DNA of 64,000 nt from Ziziphus jujuba (taxonomy: Eukaryota > Streptophyta > Magnoliopsida > Rosales > Rhamnaceae), in the NCBI RefSeq assembly GCF_031755915.1, contig NC_083387.1:10499001-10563000 (forward strand). Reading direction: 5' to 3'. Position numbers and translations under genes: made by a program. This document shows positions 25,574 to 37,460 of this stretch, one piece after another. The notes beneath the pieces are model-generated. The model had not been told where the DNA came from. It made no database searches and worked only from the letters and a program-made list of their open reading frames with translations. Within the stretch, counting starts at the first letter, position 1. Each line of letters starts with the position of its first letter.

Positions 25574-28500
25574 TGTCAGGACCTGTCTAAAATTCCTCAC
25601 CGGAACCCTAAACAAGCCCTGATCCAAGAGAAACCCTACTGGACCTTCCAATGGAAATCCGGCAGAACCTCCCCTAAGGGTTGGACTTACCATAAATTTC
25701 CTACACTGAAAATACACTTCTATATACATCCCCTTATTCGTCCCACATTACTACAATTTGATTCCACAATTTTGCAGCATTCCAAATGAATAACAATAAA
25801 TCAGTGCATAATTAACAACTAAATGTCCAATACAGTAAATAGAGCATTATACAAATGAATGTGGAATTAATACAATGTCAGATAAAGGAGCAATACAAGA
25901 TGAAGAGGAAAAGGGAAGAAATGTTTCTTGGACTTTCGGCAAAGAACTGAGACTTCGGGCTCGCCTCGGACAATCAACGTCTCCCAAACCTGGTACCTAG
26001 GGGAACGGAATTCAGAAATATGAGATGCTAATCATCTCAGTGAGTGACCCTATATAATTATAACCGTAATAATAATTATAGTACACTTGATTAGTTAAGA
26101 ATAAATAAATAAATAATAACTAATTGAAGATAATATTTTCTCTCAAAACCCTCACCATTCACTCCGTTGGAAAAGTTTTCCTTTTTAAAACATTTTCGCA
26201 AAACCCGTTATTTCTATTTCCCAAAAACCAAGGAATCAATTAGTCAACTAAAAATCCAATAAAATGTAATAAATCGAGCATCCAAAATTTATAATGAATA
26301 AATTTGAAATAAAAATAACTTATAACAGTTACTAATAATTAATCCATGTCATAATAATTAATAACGAAATATTAATGAAACTCACATTAAAACATTCCTG
26401 AAATAATTGTTTAATTAAAATGAATTAATTTCTTGAAGAATTAAGTAAAGGAAAAATTAAATCAAATTAAAACCTCAATTTAAGATAAATGGTAAAAACA
26501 TAGTAAGATCTTTTTAAAATCACCAAATCAATATAAATAGAAAAATCAAGATGAAATGCACTGTTAAAACACTAATATAAATAAGAAATCAAAAACATAA
26601 TAAAATTCCATAAAATTTGTATTAAGTTTTCCAATTGAAATAATTAATAAAAACAACGTTAAATACAACATATACAATGTACCATACGACGTACCAATCT
26701 GTAAACCGTGGGATACACCCCCCTCACGACCCTCAATATATGAACGGTGTCGTGGAAATAATAAATAACCGTTGAGACGTACCCAACCTCACGGTCCGTG
26801 GTAATAATAAACCGTTGGATGATACCAACCTCACGGCACCGTAGTAATAATACTAAAATCGTTGGATGAACCCGACCTCATAGTCCGTGGTAATAATAAA
26901 TAACCGTTGGATGAAACCAACCTCACGGCACCGTGGTAAACCCAGCACGCTATAATATAATACTGAACCAAACTCTGGTACTATATGGTATATTGATTAA
27001 AATAACCGATACAGTATCCTACTGTATCATAATCATAATTTAATTATCAAGTTCAACCGCTTGTTCAAATATTTCAAAATCTCAAAATATCATTTCATGC
27101 GAAAACCAGAAATACTACAGTGAAATATATTCACCATAAACCAATTTTAAGCACCTAAAATTATAAAATATTTGATCGTGCTTAAAATTATATGATTTTC
27201 AATCTGGTTTCTCAAACCAAATAGTTTCCAAAATGATTTAAAATTTCAATTTAAATACCAAAATATTTAACTACTCCAAGTTCACTTATGAACCCATTAG
27301 AATATAAAACCATTTAATACATTGTCAAAACTTACGTAAAATGACAACTCATATTTAATAAGGCAAATATTTTTATATGCATAATCCAAACATTCAATCA
27401 AATGGTATATAAGCCAAATTATTCGAACACATATATATTATGTTATACCCCAAAACAATTTTTAAAACTAATAACCATAGCAATAATTACAATAAATCAA
27501 ACCACAAATTCTTTAAATTTCCAAATATATTCTTTTGGCACCAAAACGTATATTAAAAACATTATGAATTAGCAATACCATTCTAGATAGAAATTCTCAT
27601 GATATCGAACACATAAACATATTTTGGAAATATTCAATTATGAAATATCCCAACAAATTAATTTAATAATTAATAAATTCAATTCAATTTCATAAAATTC
27701 TTTGAATCAAAATATTTTTTAATATATAAATATTTTGATTCACTCAATTGGGCATCAAATTTTCACAAATAAAACCGCTAAATATTTGGCACATAAAATA
27801 TCAATTTCAAATATTCAATTCACACAAAATATTCACAAATTTAATTCTCGAAATTAATTTGAAGGTGGGTCACTCACTTGGAGCATGCCATTAAACCAAG
27901 ATCCTCCATGGGATCAATTCCATGATGCATCCGTGCTCCTAAAACAACAATATTACACAACTAAAATAAATTAATATTTTATTCGGATAAATAATACCCG
28001 GTACCCGGGGGTTAAACACAAACGTTAACCAAAATTGACGAGTAATATACCGAATTGAAGCTTGAGTGACGAGGATCACGAATCCGGTCTTACTTCCCGG
28101 AGATCGGATCGGTGGTGGTCGGAATCTCGTCGGAAAGCTCTCGGCCTTTAGAACTTTGATTCTCCCAAACCGTCCCGAATTGGAGGAAAAGGACACCGGA
28201 TTTGGATTCAGGAGGTCAGAATTAGTGGGGAAGGACCGACGGTGCAACTGGGTACTCGCTGAAACTGAATTTTCCGGCGAGCCGCCGGGGTCACCGGCAA
28301 CCGTCGCCGCCGGCGGTGCGTCCGGTGGCCGATGGCTGAAATTTTTAGGATTTTTGTAGATTGAGGGGAGAGGGTTCCAACGGGATTGGCGATAAGGCAA
28401 ACGGAGGCTGGACGGCGAAGAGATCTGAGTTTGAAGATTTTCGACCCCTCGCGGGAAAATACTCTGATCTCGGCCCGTCGGAGGTCCGGTGGCCGTGAAA

Positions 28501-29343
28501 TTTGGTAGGTAGGCCGGAATTCCGACGGGTGAGAGACCGGTCAGGTGCGTGTGGCTTGGGGTGGCTGGAAACTGGGCAAATAGGCGGTGGTCGGTGGTGG
28601 AGGGGAAAAATCGCCGTCGCCGGAAAACGCTCCGATCCCGGCGCATTACCGGCCGGTTGGCTGTGAGATTTGGGTGACCGGTCGGAATTGAGGAGGCGGA
28701 GGCAGTGGGGTGGCGCGTGTGGCCCTCCGATGGCCGGACGATGGCCAACCGGTGGTGGCCGGTGGTTTTCTCCTCCTCTCTTTCTCTCTCCTCCTTCTCT
28801 CTCCTCTCTCTTTCTCTCTCTTCCCCCCCGTTTTGCCAAAATAAAAGCCACCGTGGGTGACACTGTTCACCCACGTAGACCTCTCATATGTCGACATGTG
28901 GTTTCACTGTTCACTTAAGCCAGATATATTAAAATATTACGGTAGTCGAAAAACTTCACACGTCCATAACTTTTTAACCAGATGTCCAATTTAAGCGTGC
29001 CGCTGGTCTATGAACTCATATCGACGAGCACTTTACAACCATACAAAATTCAAAGAAAAATTCTACAACCATAAAAAGTCAACTCTCGGCACCTTTTGGA
29101 TAGTTTGAATATCGACTTGTTTTGCCCATAACTTTCAAACCGTAGCTCCGTTTTCGACGTGCTACTAGTCTACGAACTCGTGCCAACATGTATTTCGTAA
29201 TGGTACCTTAGTCAACTTAGAATTCCATCCAAGTCAAAAAGTCAACTTTTGACCCCCTCGGTCAACGGTCAAAGGTCAAAGTCAACGGTCAACCTCGGTC
29301 AAAGTTGAAAATTTTCCGTTGTACTTTGGGACGAGGTGTTATA
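25574..29343 (-). mobile_element. Family T copy 4 (complete, 3770 bp, reverse)
   Basis: Left end TGTCAGGACCTGTCT, right end GACGAGGTGTTATA, flanked by perfect 5-bp repeats GTGAA (25569-25573 and 29344-29348). The longest copy. In place of the GC block of copy 1 it carries a minisatellite at 26700-26945. The exon-1-like GC-rich block (28060-28850) holds a 311-codon open frame on the minus strand, low in complexity (Pro/Arg/Ser/Thr) and not well preserved in other copies. The terminal TTGAC/GTCAA cluster at 29205-29315 has about ten cores. The candidate exon is at about 27880-27943 on the minus strand. Confidence 0.83.
26700..26945 (+). repeat. Minisatellite inside family T copy 4
   Basis: Four to five imperfect units of about 45-60 bp, each with CCGTTGGATGA, CCAACCTCACGG and CCGTGGTAATAATAAA. 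Absent from copies 1, 3 and 6, which have the conserved GC block there. Confidence 0.7.
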
Positions 29344-30383
29344 GTGAACCTTTAGGACTTGTTATCCAAAATTTAGATTTTTCACTTGAAGGCAAATTTT
29401 ATGAAATTGAATCTTCCAATGGGTTCTACTAACATTTAATTATACAAACCATCTCCAACTTAGTCCTAGATTATCCAAACACAATTCAATTTTATTTATA
29501 TTTAACTAATTGATTCAAATAGAAATATATTCAAATGATGTCTAAAATTCACAAATTATATGTTGATGGAAAGCTTGGGGAATAGCTAACAAGATGATAA
29601 GCTCACCTTGGTCCAATAACATCATCGGTGGTTGAAAAACACATCAAAAAATTTAACCAAACTTGACATTGATAAATTTCTTAAATTGTGAATAATTTCA
29701 ACAAACGGAGGCTAAATTCGAGCTTAGAAGATTCAAAATAGGAGAGATAGGGGTATAAGTCAACCTAGAATGGCTGACAAAATGCTTGAACTCCAGCAAA
29801 CTAGCCAGATTGCTGACACTAGCTTTGTTAGCCTTATTTGGGTGCACGCATCAATGGATCGGCTTGAGATTTAGAGACGTTGGTTGTTAGATGACGAGCA
29901 ACCAATCTGGCCAACATGTGTAAGCTTCTAGTGGTTAGAAGTGGCAAAATTCGATTGACCTGATTGGATGTGGAAAAGGGTTGAAAATGGGTCGTGTCGG
30001 GTTCCACAAGTCTGTAAAAGGTTTTAAAGGACCTAATGGGTATTTTGCAAGTTGTTTACTATTAGATATGCTTCCTAATGTATATATGGGGTCTTTGATT
30101 ACTAACAAATAAAAATTTCAAACGATTTTGACACTGATATAATACTGATGTTTAAGACTTTTGAAAATTATAATTTTTTAACTATAACTCGGAATTAGGC
30201 ATGCCATCAATCTACGAATTTGTATCGACGAGCTTTACACTATAGTTTACTGATCAAACTAAAATTCTTAACCATATAAAAAGTCAAACCTATGATTCCT
30301 ATATGGTCCACTTGGTTAAAAATTTAATGTTTAGGTGTTTTTCCCAGACAGGTTTTTATATTACAGATTAAATATCAATCACC

Positions 30384-31223
30384 ATGATGAAGAATTCCAA
30401 TGGTGTTCATTACAATCCCAACAACAAGAAGGTTTTATTCATATTGGGTGCAATGGCAATAGGAAAATCTAAACTTTTCATTGACTTCACATCCCATTCC
30501 CGAGCAGAAATCGTAAACTCCGATAAAATTCAAGTTTGAAAAGGTCTTGACATAGTCATTAACAAAATGCATGAATCTCAATGTTGAGGAATTCTACACC
30601 ACTTGCTAGGTTTTGTCTCTAAACCAGATGCAAACTTCACAGTACATGAGTTTTGTCACTATAAAGGAACCACCATCAATCAATCATATTACACAACATG
30701 GATGCATTCCCATCATCATGGGTGGATCACACTCGTACATCAAAACACTTGTAGAGGATCCTGATATCAACTTCCAATCAAAATATGATTGTTGTTTCAA
30801 CTGGGTAGATGTGTCTTTACAATATTGTTCAAGTACATAGGGAAAGGGTTGATCAAATGGTGGAAGATGGTTTAGTTGAGGAGATCAGCGACATATTTGA
30901 GCTGAAATCAAATTATTCTCAAGGTATTTGTTGTGCTATAGGTGTTTTGGAGTTGGAGAAGTTTTTCTTAGTGAAGAAGGAATTGAATGAGGATGTGGGT
31001 TGTGATTATAATTAAGCATTGCTTAGGGTTGAAATTGAAGAAACCAAAATAAATACTTGTAAGTTGGCCTTTTCGTCAATTGGAAAAGATTCATATGGCG
31101 TAGAATGACTTTAGTTGAGAAATGCATAGGATTTAAACAGCTACTATGATTGAGATATGGTGGAACAAATTGGTGTTGAAACCAAGTTTGGAAATTATGA
31201 ATGGTTTTCCCAAAAGGAATTAA
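30384..31223 (+). pseudogene. IPT pseudogene (disabled paralogue of IPT-A)
   Basis: Alignable with IPT-A from ATGATGAAGAATTCCAATGG to the C-terminus (stop TAA 31221-31223). Disabling changes: the P-loop reads GAMAIGKS instead of GATATGKS; the Tyr of IQVYKG is a stop (IQV*KG); a second stop follows in the region of QRRGVPHH; frameshifts occur near 30660 and later. It also lost its promoter, which lies 6.5 kb away at 22650-23812. Surviving pieces include GGSHSYIKTLVEDPDINF and RVDQMVEDGLVEEI. Not expected to make enzyme. Confidence 0.93.
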
Positions 31224-31489
31224 GATAAGAGTTAATTCAGTTTGTATGCTACCCATATCCACATAGAATGGAAGGGAAATTGTTATGAATGATAAAAAAA
31301 AAGAAAAAAAAAAGAATAAAATTCCAAATCGTAGTACAAAAATTATGCAACTTAAGCACAATGAAATTCTTCTCCCACGCCGCGCCGCACAACTTAAGCA
31401 AAAATGATGAAATTCTTCTCCTCCCCCCCCCCCCCCCCCCCCCGGGGCCCACCCCAAACACGCAAAAAAGAAAAAAAACAAAGAAAAAA
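31224..31489. repeat. IPT pseudogene 3' flank with a 21-C homopolymer
   Basis: Contains a local duplication (CAACTTAAGCA...GAAATTCTTCTC twice, about 31349-31378 and 31389-31420) ending in 21 consecutive C at 31423-31443, then GGGGCCC. The homopolymer length may be a sequencing or assembly artefact. Confidence 0.7.
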
Positions 31490-31829
31490 GAAACCTAAAT
31501 GAAATCAGTTATATAGATTACAAATTCTAGAATTTGTAATTCATTAAATATTATTTATCAATAATTTAATTAACTTTCTTCTCAATTTCTTCTACAAACC
31601 TGCCAAAATTACCATGTCTATGTTAATTTTTCTTTCTTTCCATATTAAATTCAAAGTATTTTAGCGAATAAAATTTATTAGAGTTAAGAGGAATATTAAT
31701 TCATTGTTTCTACTAATTTATTTTGGCGACCTCTGTTTTCCTTGATAGTCATACAAGTAATTTAAACTTTTGGAATATTAAATTTGTTTTATTTTTCTTT
31801 CAAGCAGATAATAAATTTCATTTAGAAAA
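31490..31829 (-). repeat. Segment S, copy 3: right arm of inverted repeat, inner part
   Basis: Reverse complement matches 22210-22590 and, more weakly, 4160-4545. Its position downstream of the pseudogene mirrors segment S downstream of IPT-A. Confidence 0.7.
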
Positions 31830-34800
31830 GGGTTAATTGCTTATTATACCCTAAAGTTGTAGGATTGCACAAATGAAACTTTAAAATTTGAAATTGCTCG
31901 AATTGAATTCTAAAGTTTCAAGTTTTACCATTTGATGGCGTCCGCATGCATGCTGACATTATGTTGATCTCATAATTTGATTTTTAATAAAAATAACAAA
32001 ATTTGAAAAAAATAAATTTCTTGTTTTTCCATTTTATATTTATAGTTTTTTTATTTGAAAAAGTGTATCTATTCCTATTTTATTTAAATTAAAATTTTTA
32101 AAAAAATAAATATTTTAAAACTTACAATTAGACCAAAAAATAAAAATTTAAAATAAATTTGGAATTTTAGACTAATAAGAATATTTTTATTAGACCAAAA
32201 ATTAGACAAAACAGTTTTATTAGACCAAAAATTAATAATATTTTTTTATGTCCAAACCATAAAAATTTTGTCCAAATAAAAACTAGACCAAAAATTGGAA
32301 AAAAAATAACAATAAATTTTAAATTTTATGAATATTTATTTTGCTCCAATAAGAAATGGATAATAGATATGCTTACACATTCACTTGCGAATCACTTAAT
32401 TTTGTTAGGAAAAGATTATAAATAGAATATATCACTTTTGTTTAAAAATATAAGATTTAAAATTAATAAACATAAATTATTAGACCAAATAAAAATAAAA
32501 ATAGTGAAAATAAAATATATAATAATATATTTATTTTTATTAGACGAAAATAAAAAGCATAAAATAAAAATTTATTTGTTTTATTTTTTATGATTTGATC
32601 ATAAGAAATTATTATAAATTTTTAGTCAAATAAAATTATTTATTTAATTTTTCATCTACCGAAAATATTTTTACTAGAGCAAAAATTTCAATTTTATCTT
32701 TATATTTTTGTCTAATTTTTAATTTTATAATTTTGATCTAATTCTTTTTAATGGTTTAGGCATAAAAATTTATTATTAATTTTTGATCTGATAAATTTTT
32801 TTTATTAGACCAAAAACTCCATTTTTATTTCTATTTTTAACTCCTTTTTATTTTTTATTTTGATCTAATTTTTTTATGGTTTGGATATAAAAATTATTAT
32901 TAATTTTTGGTCTAATTAAATTATTTTTTTCAAAGTTTTGTTCTGATAAAATTTTTTTTTATGAGATCAAAATTGTCAGGACCCGTCTAAAATTCTTTAA
33001 CGGAACCTTAGACAAACCTTGATCCCAGGAAAACGTCACCGAACTTTCCAACAGAAAATCTAGCAGCATCTCCCCTAAGGGTAGGATTTACCAAAAAAAT
33101 CCCTGCATATAAAACACACTCCAATAAACACCACCTTATTCCTCCCACCTTACTATAATTTGTTTCCACAAATTTACAGCACTCCAAAATAATAACAGGG
33201 AATCAGTAAGTAATTAAACAAATATCTGTTCAATCCGTATACAGAGCATCATACAAATAATTATAAAATTAATACAATGACAGATGAAGCAATACAAGAT
33301 GGAGAGGAAAAAGGGAGGAAATGCTTCTTGGACTTTCGGCAAAGAACTGAGACGTCAAACTCGCACCGGACGATCAACATCTCCCAACCTGGGCCTTAGA
33401 GAACAGAATTTAAAAACATGAGATGCTAATCATCTCAATGAGTAACCCAAACTACTATACAATTATAATAGTAATAATAATTATAGTACACTTGATTAAT
33501 TAAGAATAAATAAATAAATAAATAATAATTAATCGGAAATAATATTTTCTCTCAAAACCCTCACCATTTACTTCGTTGGAAAGATTCCCTTTTTAAAACA
33601 TTTTCGCAAAACCCAATATTTTATGCCCCAAAAATCAAGGAATAATTAATTTAATAAAAATTTAAATACTCCAAATACGAATAAAATATAATAAAATAAA
33701 TTTAGAATACTTGCATTAAAAAAATATAACATAAAAGTGAAATTCAATATATAATTCATAAAATTTGATTTAATAACTAAAATAAATAGTGTCAAAAATA
33801 TAATTTAAATAATTACAAACAGTCCTGTAAAATAAGTGGTAAAAATATTATAAACATTCATTTTAAAATATTCAACCAATCTATATAATAAAAATACGGG
33901 AAGATGCATTTTAAAAATATTGATTTAAAATAAGTGACATAAAATATGAATAATTATATTTTAGAAACTACTAATTGGAAATAGATGATAAAACAAATTA
34001 AATACATTTAATTTAAATACGATTTTAAAACTTTTAGGATTTGAAATTTATGTCTGGAAAATAATATTAGACGCACCACACTATATACCAGTGATGGCCT
34101 ACGATACCCGACGTCCCGAGCACCGTCTGGTAGGAGGTTAAAGCAAGAAACTTGCATACGATCGCTTCGGTATCTCGACAGCGCCGCTGCTTAAACCGTC
34201 AACCCAGCCATGGAGGTGGACGGCTTATGGCCAATATCAAACCTGTCTGCCCTCGGTCTAATGGCAACTCACGGGAGACATTATAACTTGCACGCTCATC
34301 CACATATACAGTACATAACACCAGTACTGTATGAGTGCGTCTAAAACAAATAACCATATTATTTTAAAAATAACAATAATAATAATTTTTTTTCAAAACT
34401 CACCGTAGAAATCATACCATTTTTTTTCAAATTCACAATCTCACATTTTTTCTTTAATCCTCATCATAAATCCATCACTTTAAAATCCATCAAGTTCAAA
34501 TCCATCAATTTGAATACACAAATTTTTCAATGGCATAAGGTCAATCCATTAATATTTCAATGCATAAATATTTTTAAAACATAATAATTTAAATCCATAT
34601 TTTTCTCAAATTCTCAAAAATCAATTTAAATCAGTAATATGAAAACCATATAAATTGCATATATAATTAATTCATATAATTGTGCACAATAATTGAATAA
34701 TAACCATAGCAATAATTAAAATAAATGAAAACCACAATTTCTTTAAATTCACAAATATATTCTTTTGGCACCAAAACATATATTAAGAACATTATAAATT

Positions 34801-36759
34801 GGTAATACAATTCTAGATAGAAATTCTCATAATATTGAACACATAAACATATTTTTGAAATATTCAATTATGAAATATTCCAAAAAATTAATTTAATAAT
34901 TAATAATTTCAATTTCAATTTCATAAAATTCTTTAGATCAAAATATTTCTTAATATATAAATATTTTGATTCATTCAATTAAGCATCAAATTTCCAAATA
35001 TAAATCTATTAAATATTTATCACATAGAATATCAATTTCAAATATTCAATTAATACAAATATTCCCAAATTTTATTCCCGAAATTAATTTGAAGGTGGGT
35101 CATTCACCTTGAGCACGCAATCCAACCAAGATCCTCCATAGGATCAATTCTACGGCTCACACGTGCTCCTAAAACAATAATATTACATAGAGTCAAATAA
35201 ATTAATATTTTATTCGAGATAAATAATACTCGGTATCCAGGGGAGCTAACACAAACAACAACCAAAGTTTACGAGTAATATACCGAATCGAAGCTTGTGA
35301 AACGAGGATTACGAATCTGGTCTTACTTTCCTGAGATCGGACCCGAGGTGGTCGGAATCTCATCGAAAAGCTCTCGAATTTTAGACACTCGATTCTCACA
35401 ATCCGTTAAGAATTGAGGAAAGTGGATACCTGATTTGGGTTCAGGGGGTCGGAATTAGTGGGAAAGGATGGGTGGGATGATCGGAAACTCACCAGAATTG
35501 GGTTTTCCAGTGAGCCGCCGTGGTCACTGGAATCCGCCATCATTGGTGGCTCGTCCGGTGGCCACTGGTCGTGATTTTTGGTGGAAAGGTAGATTGGGGA
35601 ATGGGTGAACGGATGGGACCAGCGGTGAGGCAAACAGAGGCCAGAATAGGGAGAAATCTGGGTTTGAAGAAATCGACGCCGCGGCCAGAAAAAATCTCGA
35701 TCCGGGTGCGTCGGCAATCAGTTGGCCGTAATTTTTGGCTAGCCGGCTTATTTTCAAATGGACTTCAAGGTAGGGTGGCGCATGTATGGAAATGGTGGCC
35801 AGAAAATGACAAATCGACGGTGGCCGATTGGGTTTCTCTCTCTAGCTCTCTCTCTCTCTCTCTATCTCCTCCCCTCTTTCTCTCTCTTCCCCCCGGCTCA
35901 CGTGTTTTGGCCAAAATACAAACCACCCATGGGTGATACTGTTCATTCATGGAATTGGCTAAAAATACGACACATGGTACATATTATTCACTCAAGTCAA
36001 AATATATTAAAATATTACAGTATTCGGAAAACTTTACATGTCCATAACTTTCAAACCACATGTCCAAATCGAACGTACCGCTAGTCTATGAACTCTTATC
36101 GACGAGTACTTCACAACGATGCATGAGTCAAAGTTCAAATTTGCATGAACAAAAAGTCAACTCCAACACTTTTTGGACAGTTTGGACCTCAACTTGTTTT
36201 GTTCATAACTTTCAAATCATAACTCCGTTTTCGACATGCCACTAGTCTATGAACTCGTGCTAACATGTACTTTTTAACGGTATCTCGATCAATGTGAAAT
36301 TACATCAGAAACAAAAAATCAATATTTGACCTCTTCTCGATCAATAACGATCAAATTCGGTCAATCTTGGTCAAATTTTAAAAATTCCAATGTAATTCGA
36401 GATGGGATGTTATAAAAATTTTCAATTTTATTTTTGTTTTTATTTTATGGTCTAATTTTAAGTCTAAAAATATTTAATTTCTATGAAATTTTAATTTATA
36501 TAATTAGGAATTGATGTAGTTTTCCAAATAAAAAACAATAAAATATAAAGTAAAAAATTAAAAAAAAATTAAAAAAATTATTTTTTTCATTTTTTTTAAA
36601 AACAAATTATGATGTTAGTGTAAAATTAACCCTATTAGCCGGACTAATTCGCAATAAATTTAAAACTTTCTTTCAAAATTTAATTCAAACAATTTCAAAT
36701 TTTAAAATTCAATTCACATAATTTAAAATTTTCATGACATTAATAAGCAATTAATCCCC
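31830..36759. mobile_element. AT-rich TIR element carrying family T copy 6
   Basis: Left end GGGTTAATTGCTTATTATA; right end, read on the minus strand, GGGGATTAATTGCTTATTA. The inverted similarity runs inward for roughly 150 bp or more (AATTTGAAATTG..CGAATT). With copy 6 removed the element is ~1.5 kb. Inside are many ATTAGACCAAAAAT-type words in both orientations, so it could fold into a long hairpin. No coding frame. A target duplication was not resolved because both flanks are A-rich. Reads as a MITE-like or MULE-type non-autonomous DNA element. Confidence 0.55.
32974..36414 (-). mobile_element. Family T copy 6 (complete, 3441 bp, reverse)
   Basis: Left end TGTCAGGACCCGTCT, right end GATGGGATGTTATA, flanked by perfect 5-bp repeats AAAAT (32969-32973 and 36415-36419). 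Contains the conserved GC block (34070-34300), candidate exon (about 35112-35173, minus) and GC-rich block (35330-35900). Its TTGAC cluster is decayed to GATCAA/GGTCAA. Segment 34690-35180 is nearly the same as 27440-27960 of copy 4. Confidence 0.82.
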
Positions 36760-37460
36760 AGAAAAAAAAAAAAAAAAGAGATAATAAATTGGATCTGTCT
36801 TGCAAGGTGTTAAATCTTAACGGGGTACCTAGCTAATTTTCAATGCAAAAATATAGTCTAATTTGTTAACTATTTCAATAAAAACCTATACCAAGCCCAA
36901 TTTTAAATTTGAAAAAAGACACTTCATTAGCGATTCTTTTAAGGGTAAAAAGATCACTGAAATCATTTTTCATGAGAAAAAGAAAAAGAAAAAAAAAAAA
37001 AACCACTTGGTATGAATTTGTAAAAACTTTTGTCAAAATGGAGCTTTTGGGCTTGACTTAGAAATAGAGGAAACTGAATGGCATTGCCCAGAGTGGCAGA
37101 GAAAGTCCATGAATCAAAAAGCAACAATAAATAAATAAATTACAAAACAAAGTTTCTTCTTCCAAAGTATATTGAAACAATCACACATCATTTGAATGAT
37201 ATTAAAAAAGTTAAAGAGAAGTGGAATAAAGAAATTAACTTTAACAACTCTCTGAAACTAAGCATCTAAGCCAGTTCCATTTTCATCCAAAATTGGAAAA
37301 CAGAGCTAAAAAAAAATAAAATAAAATAAGTAGGAACATTATTTGTACGGAAAAAGTTACTAGTAAATGCCTAATATTAATGAGTAAAACAGGCATTTAT
37401 CAGCGAAACTTCCAAGACTTTGTTATGGGCCTCCTATGAATCAGCTAAGCACAGATTCTG
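36760..37460 (-). repeat. Segment D: right arm of inverted repeat, outer part
   Basis: Reverse complement matches 21120-21900. Together with segment S at 31490 it makes a right arm that was continuous until the TIR element inserted. No coding frame. Confidence 0.7.

Larger units (their letters stand above)
23815..30360 (-). mobile_element. Family T copy 5, old and decayed, split by copy 4
   Basis: Two tracts flank copy 4. The left, about 24190-25400, aligns in order with copy 4 positions ~25970-27400 (for example CATTTTCACAAAACCCAA, and AAATATATATTACTATAAACCA versus AAATATATTCACCATAAACCA). The right, about 30130-30360, aligns with the TGTAACACC-side terminus (CGACGAGC.TTACA, CATA.AAAAGTCAA) and ends GACAGGTTTTTATA. 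The simplest reading is one ancient insertion in the IPT leader, later hit by copy 4. Its left end near 23815 is too diverged to see clearly, and 23815-24190 shows little else. Confidence 0.5.

Noticed and set aside
26700..26945. Repeat-spacer pattern resembling a CRISPR array
   Set aside because: Units are imperfect and contiguous, without unique spacers of constant length, and the genome is eukaryotic; it is a minisatellite.
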